A program made the translations under genes and the position numbers. From Clostridium beijerinckii HUN142 (GTDB lineage: Bacteria; Bacillota; Clostridia; Clostridiales; Clostridiaceae), in contig NZ_KK211335.1 in NCBI RefSeq assembly GCF_000621745.1, positions 313,585 through 377,584 on the forward strand: a stretch of 64,000 nt of DNA, given 5' to 3'. The notes beneath the pieces were generated by a model. That model saw nothing but the letters and a program-made list of their open reading frames with translations. It was not told the DNA's origin and made no database searches. Below are positions 42,839 through 52,528 of this stretch, in pieces. Each line of letters starts with the position of its first letter. Within the stretch, counting starts at the first letter, position 1.

Positions 42839-43324
42839 ATAAAAAAGAATTCCAAAAAAAAACAAGGATTTACGTTAGTAGAAGTAATAATAAGTATTGC
42901 CGTTATAGGAATTCTTTCTGTAGGAGTATATGGTTCCTATATGGCAATAATAAAAACTACCAAGGAAAGTGAAAAAAAACAAGTGGCATTAAATGCTGGA
43001 AATAAAATTATTGAGCGAATAAAAGAAGTATCAAATAGTGGAGATATTAAAAGTTCTGATACAGCAATTAGTTTAAGTGAAGGTTTAGTACTGAACAAAA
43101 ATGCAGATAATGTATTTAATGGAAAACAACTATTGGATTCAAATGGAAAGAATACAAGCAGTAACTGTAAGTATATTGCTTTAGTTAATTTATCTAAAAA
43201 TGATCTGAGTCTTAATAGTGATTCTAAGATTGGATACCTATATGATGTTACAGTGACCATAACGGACTCGAATAATAATTTATTATTTAATGAGAAATAT
43301 AACCAAATTATAAAGATTAATTAA
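42839..43324 (+). CDS. Minor pilin (PilV-like) with ATA start
   Basis: The frame gives a prepilin: K-K-N-S-K-K-K-Q-G then F-T-L-V-E-V-I-I-S-I-A-V-I-G-I-L, so leader, Gly(-1) and Glu5 are intact. There is no ATG, GTG or TTG in frame between the stop at 42830-42832 and ATG 42941, which lies after the pilin helix. The codon at the right distance from GGTGAGG (42828-42834) is ATA at 42839. An alternative is that GTG 42829 starts translation and a slip occurs at the A9 run (42854-42862). If ATG 42941 were used, the leader and helix would be lost. Mature protein about 152 aa. Genes for other minor pilins follow. Confidence 0.78.
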   Translation: MKKNSKKKQGFTLVEVIISIAVIGILSVGVYGSYMAIIKTTKESEKKQVALNAGNKIIERIKEVSNSGDIKSSDTAISLSEGLVLNKNADNVFNGKQLLDSNGKNTSSNCKYIALVNLSKNDLSLNSDSKIGYLYDVTVTITDSNNNLLFNEKYNQIIKIN

Positions 43325-43340
43325 TATTGGTGGTGGTTAA

Positions 43341-45770
43341 ATGAAAAGGAAGAAGCAAGGATCTACCTTAATAGTTGTAATTATAATTTTTACTTTTGTA
43401 ACAATAGTTATGACTGCGACTTTATCAATGGCAGCTAGTGGATATAAGGCTAGAGTTATAGAGAGCAAGAGAGTTGAAAGCTTATATAGTGCCGAATCAG
43501 GGTTAGATATTGCTTATAATATAGTAGGGCGTACATTTAATTCAGCAGTTGCTTACGCCAATGATCAAGTAACTAGGTTAACAGAAGGAAACGGCGACAA
43601 TTCTGATCCAAACACTGAAAAATATTCTAAATTACAAGAAGATATAGAGTATTGGAAAAATCGTCAAAAAACAGATGAAGAAACTATAGATGAGTTTAAG
43701 AGAAAAAATAGAGAAAAGATAATGAGAGATAATGAATATATAGAATTATTAAAAAATGAAGAATTTAAGAGATCATTTAATTTATTTTTATATATACAAA
43801 ACAATAATATTATAGATAATGAAAATAATACAGATGAGTTAGCGAAAACAATAGTAGGAAAGAAATATGTTAAAAATATCGATGCTGAATTAGAAAATGA
43901 TAGGTACAAGCATGTAACTTTTAATACGAATGATGGACAGGATCCAGAGTTACTAGTATATGATTATCAACATCCAATTACAAGTGTAGCTGCTAATGAA
44001 GATAAAAGTGGAATTATTTATAGTAGTGGGGACGAGAATATTTCGAAAGGAGCACATGATATTCCACTGCAAGGCGATTATAAATTAACCATTAAGGTTT
44101 TTGATAAGCAAGAATATATAGTAAAAGTAACCTCAAATTTTGGAGGAAGTAATTTAAGACAGGTTCAAGCGACTTATACAATAAAAGTTCCAGATTATAT
44201 GCAGTCTATAAAGAGATATCAAGTTTTAGTTGATAAGCCCTTAATTGTTAATAAGTGTATGAACTTAGAAAATTCGGATAATTTAAATATTAATGGGGAT
44301 ATATTTGTTCAAGGGGAAAAGGACGATTCTGCAGGGACTGGAGAAATAACTTATGATAAATACCTAGGTAGAATTAAAATAAATGAGAGTAGTAATGTTA
44401 CGTTTAATGGTGATGTTATTACCAGAGGTACCCTCAATGTTGAAGATAATACGGGGGTGAATATAACTGGAAATGTATATGCAGGAAATATATATTTAGG
44501 AAAAGTAGCAAAAGGGGATTTAGGATTTGCACAAGGATCCTGGCTTCATATTAATTCTGCTGATAAAGGTAAAGTTTATTTAGATAATGATTTAACATTA
44601 AAAGCAAAAGATTCAGAAATAAACATGAATGATTTTTATGGTATTAATGATAAAAATATTAATTATGATGACAAAAATCTAGATTCATCAAAGCGTAATA
44701 TTATTAATAATGGGAAAAGTGGAACTCAAGATTACCCTAGTGATGTATCAAAATCTTCTAGCAGCATTATTGTTAATGGATATAAAGGTGGATCAAGTGA
44801 TTCTTCAATAGTTATAAATAATTCAGCTTATATTATGGGAACAGCTCATATTGCCACAGATGATAATTATCAAACAGGAGAATCAGGGGCAGTTAAAGGA
44901 AATTATATAGCGTATTCTGTTCCAAATCCTACAAACACATCTGAAAAATTTAAGTATGATAGTCCGCTATACGTTTTAGATGAAGATGATGAAGATAATG
45001 TTTTTAATAAAGCAAAACATTTTAAAGATTATTGGGCTAATCCTAGAAAGGCAGATCCTGGTGGAATACAATGGCCAATCAATCCTAGTACTGGACAACC
45101 TAATGTCTTCTCTGTAGGTGCCTTGGTTTATAAATCAGGTGATGATGTCTTTGTAAAAGAACCTAATTATAGTATGGGATTAGAAGCAGTAAATGGTGAT
45201 GTGTGGAAGATGAGAAATAAGTTTGCTGGAAAGGTATATAAATTCGGAGAGGAAGTATCAGAAACATCAGTAGAGAACTATTACGCTAATGGAGAAGAGA
45301 ATGCAGCTAGCGTATCTGAATTAATAGACTTATCTAATATAATGGATGCCAACTATAAGATGAAAGATCAAGAGAAAAAAACAGAAAAAGCTATATTTAA
45401 TAAAGATAGTAGAAAAATAATAATTAAAAAATCTACAGGTGAAGATTCAATAGATATTCCTAGTGATTCGAGTATGCCAATAACTATAGAGGCAAAAGAC
45501 GGAATAATAAATGCAGTTATAGCAACTAATGGAGATGTAACAATTGAAGAAGATATTACATTTAATGGTAGCATTGTTACAAATGGAAGTTTGGGCATTG
45601 AAGGCGATGGAGTTACTATAAATAAAAATAATGAAATAGTAAATAGTGTCCAAGCTCAGAATCCAGATCTTTTCCAATCAGTATTTAAAGATGGAAAATA
45701 CTATAATGAGGCAGTTGATTATGATTTATCTAATTATCTAGATAAAAAATTATGGAAACTTATTAAGTAG
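43341..45770 (+). CDS. Very large minor pilin, PilX/GspK-like
   Basis: The product is 809 aa. The leader is M-K-R-K-K-Q-G, then S-T-L-I-V-V-I-I-I-F-T-F; Glu5 is missing (Val), as in GspK/PilX-type tip subunits, which need no Glu5. After about 130 residues of coiled coil, the central region (300-470) has repeating short strands with N-G-D-I/F-N-G-D-V patterns like bactofilin or beta-helix folds (for example V-T-F-N-G-D-V-I-T). A second such stretch is near the C-terminus. An external stalk or tip for the pilus is a fair guess. It is far larger than usual pilins but matches the plan of clostridial PilK-type proteins. Confidence 0.8.
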   Translation: MKRKKQGSTLIVVIIIFTFVTIVMTATLSMAASGYKARVIESKRVESLYSAESGLDIAYNIVGRTFNSAVAYANDQVTRLTEGNGDNSDPNTEKYSKLQEDIEYWKNRQKTDEETIDEFKRKNREKIMRDNEYIELLKNEEFKRSFNLFLYIQNNNIIDNENNTDELAKTIVGKKYVKNIDAELENDRYKHVTFNTNDGQDPELLVYDYQHPITSVAANEDKSGIIYSSGDENISKGAHDIPLQGDYKLTIKVFDKQEYIVKVTSNFGGSNLRQVQATYTIKVPDYMQSIKRYQVLVDKPLIVNKCMNLENSDNLNINGDIFVQGEKDDSAGTGEITYDKYLGRIKINESSNVTFNGDVITRGTLNVEDNTGVNITGNVYAGNIYLGKVAKGDLGFAQGSWLHINSADKGKVYLDNDLTLKAKDSEINMNDFYGINDKNINYDDKNLDSSKRNIINNGKSGTQDYPSDVSKSSSSIIVNGYKGGSSDSSIVINNSAYIMGTAHIATDDNYQTGESGAVKGNYIAYSVPNPTNTSEKFKYDSPLYVLDEDDEDNVFNKAKHFKDYWANPRKADPGGIQWPINPSTGQPNVFSVGALVYKSGDDVFVKEPNYSMGLEAVNGDVWKMRNKFAGKVYKFGEEVSETSVENYYANGEENAASVSELIDLSNIMDANYKMKDQEKKTEKAIFNKDSRKIIIKKSTGEDSIDIPSDSSMPITIEAKDGIINAVIATNGDVTIEEDITFNGSIVTNGSLGIEGDGVTINKNNEIVNSVQAQNPDLFQSVFKDGKYYNEAVDYDLSNYLDKKLWKLIK

Positions 45771-45785
45771 GATGTGAATGTAGAA

Positions 45786-46409
45786 ATGAAAAAATCAGGT
45801 TTTACTCTATTAGAAGTAGTAATTGTAATGGCATTAACATGTGTTATTTTAGGAATTCTATATTCTATATTCCAAGCTGGTAATAAGGTGTTTTCAGATG
45901 CAGATGTTAGAGCGACGCTGCAAATGGAGGCTAGAAACGTTCAAGAAGAATTAACTAATCTCGGCATACAAGCGGCAGATGTAACTGGTGTAAAAATAGG
46001 ATCATCATATAGTGATTCTGACAATAAAGCTTATGTAGAACAAAAATACTCTGGCTTAAGTTCTAGAAATATAAACGAAATAAAAATACTAGGGTATGGT
46101 AAGGATAGTGAATATGCCATTGATCATGATAGTGGGGAATATAAGATAAGCAATCCGCTAACATATGATATTAAATTCGAAAATGGCACATTATATATGA
46201 TAACAGAAACAGAAGCGGGGACAAGATCAGAGAAAGTGATCGCAAAGCATATAATTAGTTTTAATGTGGAGCCAGAAGATACTAATGATAGTTTTGCAGA
46301 TGCATCTTCGATTAAATTTAATATTGTATTAAGAAGCCAAAAAGCTTTTAGTAAAGTGCCTGATTATCCTATTAATGTTAAGGTTACTTTTAGAAATAAG
46401 AGAAAATAG
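45786..46409 (+). CDS. Minor pilin, PulJ/PilW-like
   Basis: The product is 207 aa from ATG 45786, or 211 aa from an in-frame GTG 45774; neither has an ideal ribosome-binding site. Leader M-K-K-S-G, then F-T-L-L-E-V-V-I-V-M-A-L, so the signal and Glu5 are intact. A long soluble domain of about 170 residues follows, with a C-terminal strand pair as in PulJ-type minor pilins. Together with the two preceding genes it should make the pilus tip or priming complex. Confidence 0.85.
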   Translation: MKKSGFTLLEVVIVMALTCVILGILYSIFQAGNKVFSDADVRATLQMEARNVQEELTNLGIQAADVTGVKIGSSYSDSDNKAYVEQKYSGLSSRNINEIKILGYGKDSEYAIDHDSGEYKISNPLTYDIKFENGTLYMITETEAGTRSEKVIAKHIISFNVEPEDTNDSFADASSIKFNIVLRSQKAFSKVPDYPINVKVTFRNKRK

Positions 46410-46596
46410 AAATTGCGTTTATAAAAATAATTGTTACTTCTTGCTGTATATATAAAAATAACAATAGGTTAAATTAGAGAAATGCAGAAACTATATTTTC
46501 ATAAAAAGATAATTTAATAAAAGGATATAACTAGTAGATTGTAAAACTTGTTATTGTAAATATATGATGTGCAATAATTGGAAGGAGAAGTTTATA

Positions 46597-49500
46597 ATGC
46601 GAGTTGCTCATAATTATTTAAATATGAAAAATAGAATAATCAAATTAATTAAGAAAAAAGGATTTAAGCTTTTAAGTATTATTTTAGCAATCAGCTTAAT
46701 ATCTACAATGATATTTTTTAATAATGTAAGATCAATGGCAACTACTCCAGATAAACCAGGGTTTACTATAAGTAATATTAGTTTTGATCCGAGTGAGCCA
46801 GAAGTAGGAGAAGATATTGCAGTAAGTGGAAGAATTACACCGACAGATTTTGAAATTCCAGTTCCGCCTAAGGAAATAGTGTTAGTACTCGATGTTTCTG
46901 GTAGTATGGATGATATAGGATTATGTTCTAATGAACGAATACATTATTCAGGTGAATATTATCAATATAAAAATGGCGCATGGCGTAAAACTAAAGGTAC
47001 GACAGATGATTATTGTGCTGAGCATCATAAAGTGGGAGAACATGACAGTACTGCAACTACTAATAAAATAACGCAATTAAAAAATGCAGCAAAAGATTTT
47101 ATTAAAACAATGAATGGCGTGCCTAATTTGAAAATAGGAATAGTAGCATTCTCAAGTAGAGGATTCGTTAATCCAAATGGCCGAAATTATGGGAATTCAT
47201 ATATCAATTGCGTTGATAAATATAATGATGCTGAAATAACAAATTATAAATTTTCAGATAAGACGATGTTAAATTCTAATGACTCCGAATTAAGTACTAT
47301 TATAGATAGTTTGGTGGCATTGGGTGGAACTAACACTGGAGAAGGATTAAGACAAGCTGCAAATATATTACAACAAGGAGATAAGAATGCAAATAAAAGC
47401 ATTGTACTGATGTCTGATGGAATACCAACATATTTTTCTGTTGATAGAAATAATAGTAATAATTATAATTATTATTTAGATATTGATGGTAATCAAGTTG
47501 GTAGTGACGCAAAACCATATCTGGGGGGGCTTGGTAACGAAAACGATGAAAATAATAATGAAAGATCTAAAGAATATGCAAAACAAATAGGCGGAAAGCT
47601 TAAAGGAATAGCGCAAAATGTGTATACTATTGGTTATGGACTTGGAAGCCATAATAGTGATGGAAACAAAAACATGAATGAAATTCATGAATCGATGGGG
47701 GGGAAAGCAAATACATTTTTTGCTACAGACGTTGGAGCGATAGACACCGTATTTCAAAATATAGCTACACAAATAATAAATAACTATGATATCAAGGGAG
47801 GAATACTTACTAGTAGAATGTTAGACACTTTTGGTTTAGCGCTTGGAGGTCAAACAGTTTCAATTCCTGATATTAATTATAAAAAGGATGATGCAAATAG
47901 TACTGCGAGCACGATAAGGTATCATGCAGAACCTTATACATTTACTTTTAAGATCAAGGCTTCAAAATCCGGGGATTATTCCAATATATTTAAAGACTCA
48001 TATATATCATTTCCTTGGAATAATGGAACATTCAGTACTGCGATGCCTAACTGTAGTATTAAGGTAGTCGATAATAAATTACCTAATATTGAAGCAAATT
48101 TAAAAGAAAAAAATCCAATAGTAAGTTTAGGACAAGATGTTACGGTAACTTATGAAATTAAGGCGAATAGCTTTCAATATAAGGATGACTCAAGGCAGCT
48201 ATTGCCTAAGGATGTGGTAATGTTGTTTGATACATCTGTTGGAATGAAAGATAAAATTGGGCAATTTATAAATGGTTCCTTTAATGATTTATTAAATAAT
48301 GTTCAGTTAAAGAATACTCATACTAAATATTCAATTATTACGTTTAACTCTGTGGCAACTATTTGTGACCCAACCAAATACCAAAATTTTAGACCTGATT
48401 CAAATTATGATACAACGAATTTGAAAACTGATACAACAGCTATAAACGATTATGTAGTAAAAAATTTGAAATCTTCAGAGTCTACAGATAGAAATATTGG
48501 ATTAGCTCTGCAAAAGGCAGATGGTGTTTTGAGCGAGGATACAGGGAAAGTAAATAAATATATTCTTTTAATTTCATCTGGGCCAGTGACATATACACCA
48601 AATGATATACAAGCACTAAAAGAAAAGGGCTATATTATAATAAGCCTTGCAATAGGCACGCAAAATAGTAGTCAGAATCCGCAGACATTTCTATATGATG
48701 TTCACAAAGATTTAGCTGGAGAAGTCAGCGCTTCTTCTTCGGCAAGTGGTGGGAATTACTTTATTAGTCCAGGTACAGATAATAACAATGATATTGCAAA
48801 TTCTATAATGAGCAATATAGCAAAAAAAATAATAGATATTGGAGACAGACAAAGTTATGTATTTGATGATGTATACTTGAACTTTGAGATGGGAGAAAAT
48901 TTTAAAGATATACAAGGACTTGAATCTATTGGAAATAGTAAATATAGGGTAAAAGTTCCGAAGGTAGTATATAATTATGATAAAAATACAAATCAATACA
49001 TTGCAGATCCTATAAATGATATAATCTTTAAATTTAAACCAGGAGGTACGAGCCTTTTATTTGGAAATCTACACACTATTACGTATACAGGTATTACTGG
49101 TGGAATTGATAAGAATATCTCAGTTCCAATGATTACAGTTAAAAGTGGAGAAGTAAAGCACGGGGTTTATAAAGGTATCGCAGAAGATACAAAAGTTCCT
49201 AATATAGAAGATCCACGAGGTCCTTTTCCGAAAGGATCAGCAGTTACTTTTGGTGCATATATTGATGGAGCCATGAATAATAATACAATTACACTTAAAT
49301 TTGATTACGGTAATGATCCAAATGCAAAGCCAGTTATAGATTCGTCTAAAATTAAAGTTTTAAAGATAGTAAATGGTGAACCAGTTGATACTGGATACAC
49401 GAGTTCAATTGAGAATGGCATATATACGTATACTCCATTAGATCTTCCAGAATCAGGTGCAAAGATATTGATATTATACACCGAAGTATTATCAAAAAAT

Positions 49501-49602
49501 GCAAATACAGATACTAAGTATACAAATGTTCTAAAGGGGCCTGGTATACCTGATACGAATGCTACAATAACAGTAGGGAGTGATTTACCAGATCTATTTT
49601 AG
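46597..49602 (+). CDS. Large surface protein with two VWA domains
   Basis: The product is 1001 aa, ATG 46597 after GGAAGGAGAAG. A signal segment (about residues 25-45) is followed by a first VWA domain with a full MIDAS, D-V-S-G-S-M-D near 96, T/D residues near 245 and 300. A second VWA-like domain begins near 540 with D-T-S-V-G-M, where the MIDAS serine-serine pattern is weakened. The final 230 residues form beta-rich Ig-like modules. There is no LPXTG anchor and no C-terminal membrane helix. Genes for VWA proteins often follow minor pilin genes and encode tip adhesins (PilY1 logic), so this is probably the pilus adhesin; that is inferred from position. Confidence 0.85.
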   Translation: MRVAHNYLNMKNRIIKLIKKKGFKLLSIILAISLISTMIFFNNVRSMATTPDKPGFTISNISFDPSEPEVGEDIAVSGRITPTDFEIPVPPKEIVLVLDVSGSMDDIGLCSNERIHYSGEYYQYKNGAWRKTKGTTDDYCAEHHKVGEHDSTATTNKITQLKNAAKDFIKTMNGVPNLKIGIVAFSSRGFVNPNGRNYGNSYINCVDKYNDAEITNYKFSDKTMLNSNDSELSTIIDSLVALGGTNTGEGLRQAANILQQGDKNANKSIVLMSDGIPTYFSVDRNNSNNYNYYLDIDGNQVGSDAKPYLGGLGNENDENNNERSKEYAKQIGGKLKGIAQNVYTIGYGLGSHNSDGNKNMNEIHESMGGKANTFFATDVGAIDTVFQNIATQIINNYDIKGGILTSRMLDTFGLALGGQTVSIPDINYKKDDANSTASTIRYHAEPYTFTFKIKASKSGDYSNIFKDSYISFPWNNGTFSTAMPNCSIKVVDNKLPNIEANLKEKNPIVSLGQDVTVTYEIKANSFQYKDDSRQLLPKDVVMLFDTSVGMKDKIGQFINGSFNDLLNNVQLKNTHTKYSIITFNSVATICDPTKYQNFRPDSNYDTTNLKTDTTAINDYVVKNLKSSESTDRNIGLALQKADGVLSEDTGKVNKYILLISSGPVTYTPNDIQALKEKGYIIISLAIGTQNSSQNPQTFLYDVHKDLAGEVSASSSASGGNYFISPGTDNNNDIANSIMSNIAKKIIDIGDRQSYVFDDVYLNFEMGENFKDIQGLESIGNSKYRVKVPKVVYNYDKNTNQYIADPINDIIFKFKPGGTSLLFGNLHTITYTGITGGIDKNISVPMITVKSGEVKHGVYKGIAEDTKVPNIEDPRGPFPKGSAVTFGAYIDGAMNNNTITLKFDYGNDPNAKPVIDSSKIKVLKIVNGEPVDTGYTSSIENGIYTYTPLDLPESGAKILILYTEVLSKNANTDTKYTNVLKGPGIPDTNATITVGSDLPDLF

Positions 49603-49706
49603 ATACTTGGAAATGATGGAATTATGAGTTGGGAAAAGTTTAACATTTGATAAAAAGGTTTAGGATCTGTTTACTTTACAAAATGCAAATAGTACGTAGC
49701 TTGCAC

Positions 49707-49750
49707 ACAAACTTCACTAAATTCAGGTTTTGTGGAGTTTGTATTTTTTT
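49707..49750 (+). terminator. Terminator after the pilus locus
   Basis: ACAAACTTCAC (49707-49717) pairs with GTGGAGTTTGT (49732-49742) with one G-T mismatch, followed by a run of T. It closes the pilus transcript. Between 49751 and 50012 nothing else is recognised. Confidence 0.82.
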
Positions 49751-50012
49751 GCATTGTATGCTGCATATAATACAATTACCAGAACATCTACAACAATAAC
49801 TGACATTAATGTTTAATGAATATTAAAGCGTTAAATTATTCATGCTTTAATAATAAATTTATATTTATCACTTTGGCAAGTTAAGCAATAGATAAGGCTG
49901 AAATAAAACGTAGCAATTTGATTGAAATATAGATATTAATAGTGAATTAGGATTATTATATTAAGATACACAAATTTATTTAAATAATATCAAATACAAA
50001 GGAGGCATGAAA

Positions 50013-51467
50013 TTGGAACTATTAACTAAATTAGAAAAAAGGATAAAGTATGTTTATAATGATATACATGAAATGACTAAAATTAGTGAACTTATTGATT
50101 ATATCCCAGAAGAGTTAATTGAAAAGGTGGCAGTTTTGTTACTCATTATATGGACTATATCACCAATAGCGGTACTATTCTATAATTTTACGATAAAAGA
50201 CATGGATAAATCGTTTTTAATATTTAAACAGTATCCTTCTTCAATATATTGGTATGAAATACTTCAAACAATTGGTTTTCTAGGCTGTATATTAGGAGTT
50301 ATCACTTTTTCAAAAAGTATTTTACAAGCAAAAGTAGAGAAGGTATCTTTACAGAACTATATTAAAAGTAACCTGTTTTATCTACTTTTATTTATGATGC
50401 TTATTTGGAGTATTATATCATGTTTGAATTCAGATAATATTGATATCTCGCTTAATGGTACGCTGTATAGAAAAGAAGGTGTCATTACATATTTCACTTA
50501 CTGCGGAATTTTTTGTTGTGGATATGTAGTAAGAAATAGACGATTAATAAAGATTATTTTCGAATTCTTTACTTTATGTGCAGTGGTATTATCATTACTA
50601 ACCCTTGTTGATTCTAAAGAGTTAAATAATGCATTGGGATTAACCTCTGATTCGTCTATCTTTTCTCAGTTTAATCATTATGCATATTATTTGTGTATGT
50701 CTATAATGAGTGCATCTTTGCTATTTATTACAGAGAAAAAGTCAACTCAAAAGTTGATTTTTAGAATCATAATATTTTCTGTTATTACAGCTGTTTTAAT
50801 CAAGAATGGATCCTTTGGACCTTACATTGCTGTTATAGTAGGATTAATTTTTAGTATTATTTACTCAATTCTGTTAGACAGAAAAATTTTAAAGCGAGTA
50901 GTAATAGTAGCAAGCGTTTTTATAGCTATTACGCTAGGTATGAACATTTCAAATAGTCATACTTACAAAGATTTTTGGACATTAGGCGGAGATATATTTA
51001 AAATAGCAGAGAAATCTCCAGATGCTAATAAAGCGGGAACGGGTAGATGGATTCTTTGGGTAAATGGAGTTAGATTCATTTCTGAAAGACCTTTATTTGG
51101 TTATGGAGCAGACAATCTTGGTGAGCAATATGCTAAAGTTAATGTTAATACAGATCGTGCACATAACGAAATTATTCAATTTGCTGCAAGTCTAGGTATT
51201 CCAGCTGCACTTTTATATATTGCAGCACTAGCAACTTATTTTATGTTTTTTATAAAGAAAAGGAAACAATTTTTGAGGCTAGATATATGTATATTATGCA
51301 TAGTAATTGCTTATTTAACATCATCAATGTTTGGTAATACAATGTATTATACAAGTCCATTTTTCTTTATGATATTAGGAATTTCAAGCGGAAGACAAAA
51401 ACTGCTTTTAAAAAGTTTCTCTAGTTATTCAAGAGAATCCGAGAATTTATTTTTAATAAAATCTTAA
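50013..51467 (+). CDS. O-antigen ligase/polymerase family protein
   Basis: The product is 484 aa; TTG 50013, seven bases after GGAGG, is preferred over ATG 50007. There are about ten to eleven membrane helices. The Wzy_C signature is clear: F-I-S-E-R-P-L-F-G-Y-G-A-D-N near 352, and D-R-A-H-N-E-I-I-Q-F-A-A-S-L-G near 385, with the conserved His-Asn in the large periplasmic loop. Such proteins join or polymerise lipid-linked glycans. Its neighbour is the pilus locus, so pilin glycosylation is possible, but there is no other support for it. Confidence 0.82.
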   Translation: MELLTKLEKRIKYVYNDIHEMTKISELIDYIPEELIEKVAVLLLIIWTISPIAVLFYNFTIKDMDKSFLIFKQYPSSIYWYEILQTIGFLGCILGVITFSKSILQAKVEKVSLQNYIKSNLFYLLLFMMLIWSIISCLNSDNIDISLNGTLYRKEGVITYFTYCGIFCCGYVVRNRRLIKIIFEFFTLCAVVLSLLTLVDSKELNNALGLTSDSSIFSQFNHYAYYLCMSIMSASLLFITEKKSTQKLIFRIIIFSVITAVLIKNGSFGPYIAVIVGLIFSIIYSILLDRKILKRVVIVASVFIAITLGMNISNSHTYKDFWTLGGDIFKIAEKSPDANKAGTGRWILWVNGVRFISERPLFGYGADNLGEQYAKVNVNTDRAHNEIIQFAASLGIPAALLYIAALATYFMFFIKKRKQFLRLDICILCIVIAYLTSSMFGNTMYYTSPFFFMILGISSGRQKLLLKSFSSYSRESENLFLIKS

Positions 51468-51548
51468 TTTCCCTTTACTAAATAATAATGTATAATAACC
51501 ATATGTTATAAATTAATTAATATGTCGAAAACATATGGGAGGAAAAAT

Positions 51549-52202
51549 ATGAATACAGTTACTTATTTGATTGATATATTTCTACATCTTGATAAATATC
51601 TAGGATTCATAATAAACAATTATGGATTTGAAACATACTTGCTGCTATTTTTCATAATATTTTTGGAAACAGGTTTAGTTGTAACTCCATTTTTGCCAGG
51701 AGATTCGTTAATTTTCGCTGCTGCTGCTTTTGCTGCTATGGGAATGCTTAATATATATGCATTACTAGGACTTTTAATGGTTGCAGCGATCTTAGGGGAT
51801 ACTGTTAATTATGAGATAGGAAGAATTTTTGGTGATAAACTTATTAATATTGCTGGTGGGAAACTTATTAAGAAAGAACACCTAGACAAAACTAACAAGT
51901 TTTATGAAAAGCATGGTGGAAAGACAATAATCTTTGCAAGATTTATCCCAATAGTTCGTACTCTAGCACCATTTGTAGCTGGAATAGGAAAGATGCAATA
52001 TAGACATTTTATTTCATTTAATGCAATAGGTGGAATTCTATGGGTACTAGTAGTTTCAGCACTAGGATTTTTCTTTGGAAACATTCCAGTAGTTAAAAAG
52101 AACTTTGAATTTGTAATTATAGCAATCATATTTATCTCTATTGTACCAGTTATAGTTGAATTCTTAAGAAGCAAGATGAAAAAAGCTAATCAAACAGTAT
52201 AA
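51549..52202 (+). CDS. DedA-family membrane protein
   Basis: The product is 217 aa; ATG 51549 follows GGGAGG, and the upstream in-frame codons are not needed. It has the DedA pattern: F-L-E-T-G-L-V-V-T-P-F-L-P-G-D-S near 36-50, G-R-x-F-G-D-K near 92, and F-x-R-F-I-P-I-V-R-T-L-A-P-F-V-A-G near 130. DedA proteins act as flippases or scramblases for undecaprenyl phosphate or other phospholipids in some bacteria. It probably stands alone, ending at a strong terminator. Confidence 0.93.
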   Translation: MNTVTYLIDIFLHLDKYLGFIINNYGFETYLLLFFIIFLETGLVVTPFLPGDSLIFAAAAFAAMGMLNIYALLGLLMVAAILGDTVNYEIGRIFGDKLINIAGGKLIKKEHLDKTNKFYEKHGGKTIIFARFIPIVRTLAPFVAGIGKMQYRHFISFNAIGGILWVLVVSALGFFFGNIPVVKKNFEFVIIAIIFISIVPVIVEFLRSKMKKANQTV

Positions 52203-52248
52203 AAAAAGCCTAATTAGGGAGTTGAAATACTCTTTAATTAGGCTTTTA
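52202..52248 (+). terminator. dedA terminator
   Basis: AAAAGCCTAATTA-GGAGT (52204-52222) pairs with ACTC-TTAATTAGGCTTTT (52229-52247) with a small internal mismatch, followed by T. It overlaps the stop codon of the DedA gene. Confidence 0.92.
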
Positions 52249-52325
52249 ACTTACCATCTTTATAGAAAATAACATTATTATATAGTTATAAATTAATAAT
52301 CACATATTAAAATCATACATTATCA

Positions 52326-52513
52326 GAAAGAAGGATATACTTTTGTGGAGTGCTGCATTGAGAATGTGGCTTTAGGAGTTTCTTCATTAGAACTTGTTCC
52401 ATTGTTGCTTGTCCTTAGGAACTAAGGATCATGCAGGAATGGGCACAAGTTCTAATGTTAGAAATCCAAAGTCATATTCTCTAGCAACCGGAACAAAAGT
52501 GTATCCTTCTTTC
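52326..52513 (+). repeat. Long-hairpin element, copy D
   Basis: A 188-bp element with 21-base outer arms 52326-52346 and 52493-52513 (one G-T pair). It has GTGGAG, GCATTGAGAATG, a TTAGAACTTGT/ACAAGTTCTAA inner stem, CCATTGTTGC pairing with GCAGGAATGG, TTGTC, a CCTTAG/CTAAGG hairpin and GGATCATGC. GCAACCGGAACA precedes the right arm, and TTTCGG closes. It lies between the convergent dedA and lysC genes, only 16 bp from the lysC stop. Confidence 0.88.
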
Positions 52514-52528
52514 GGTTATATCTATTTT

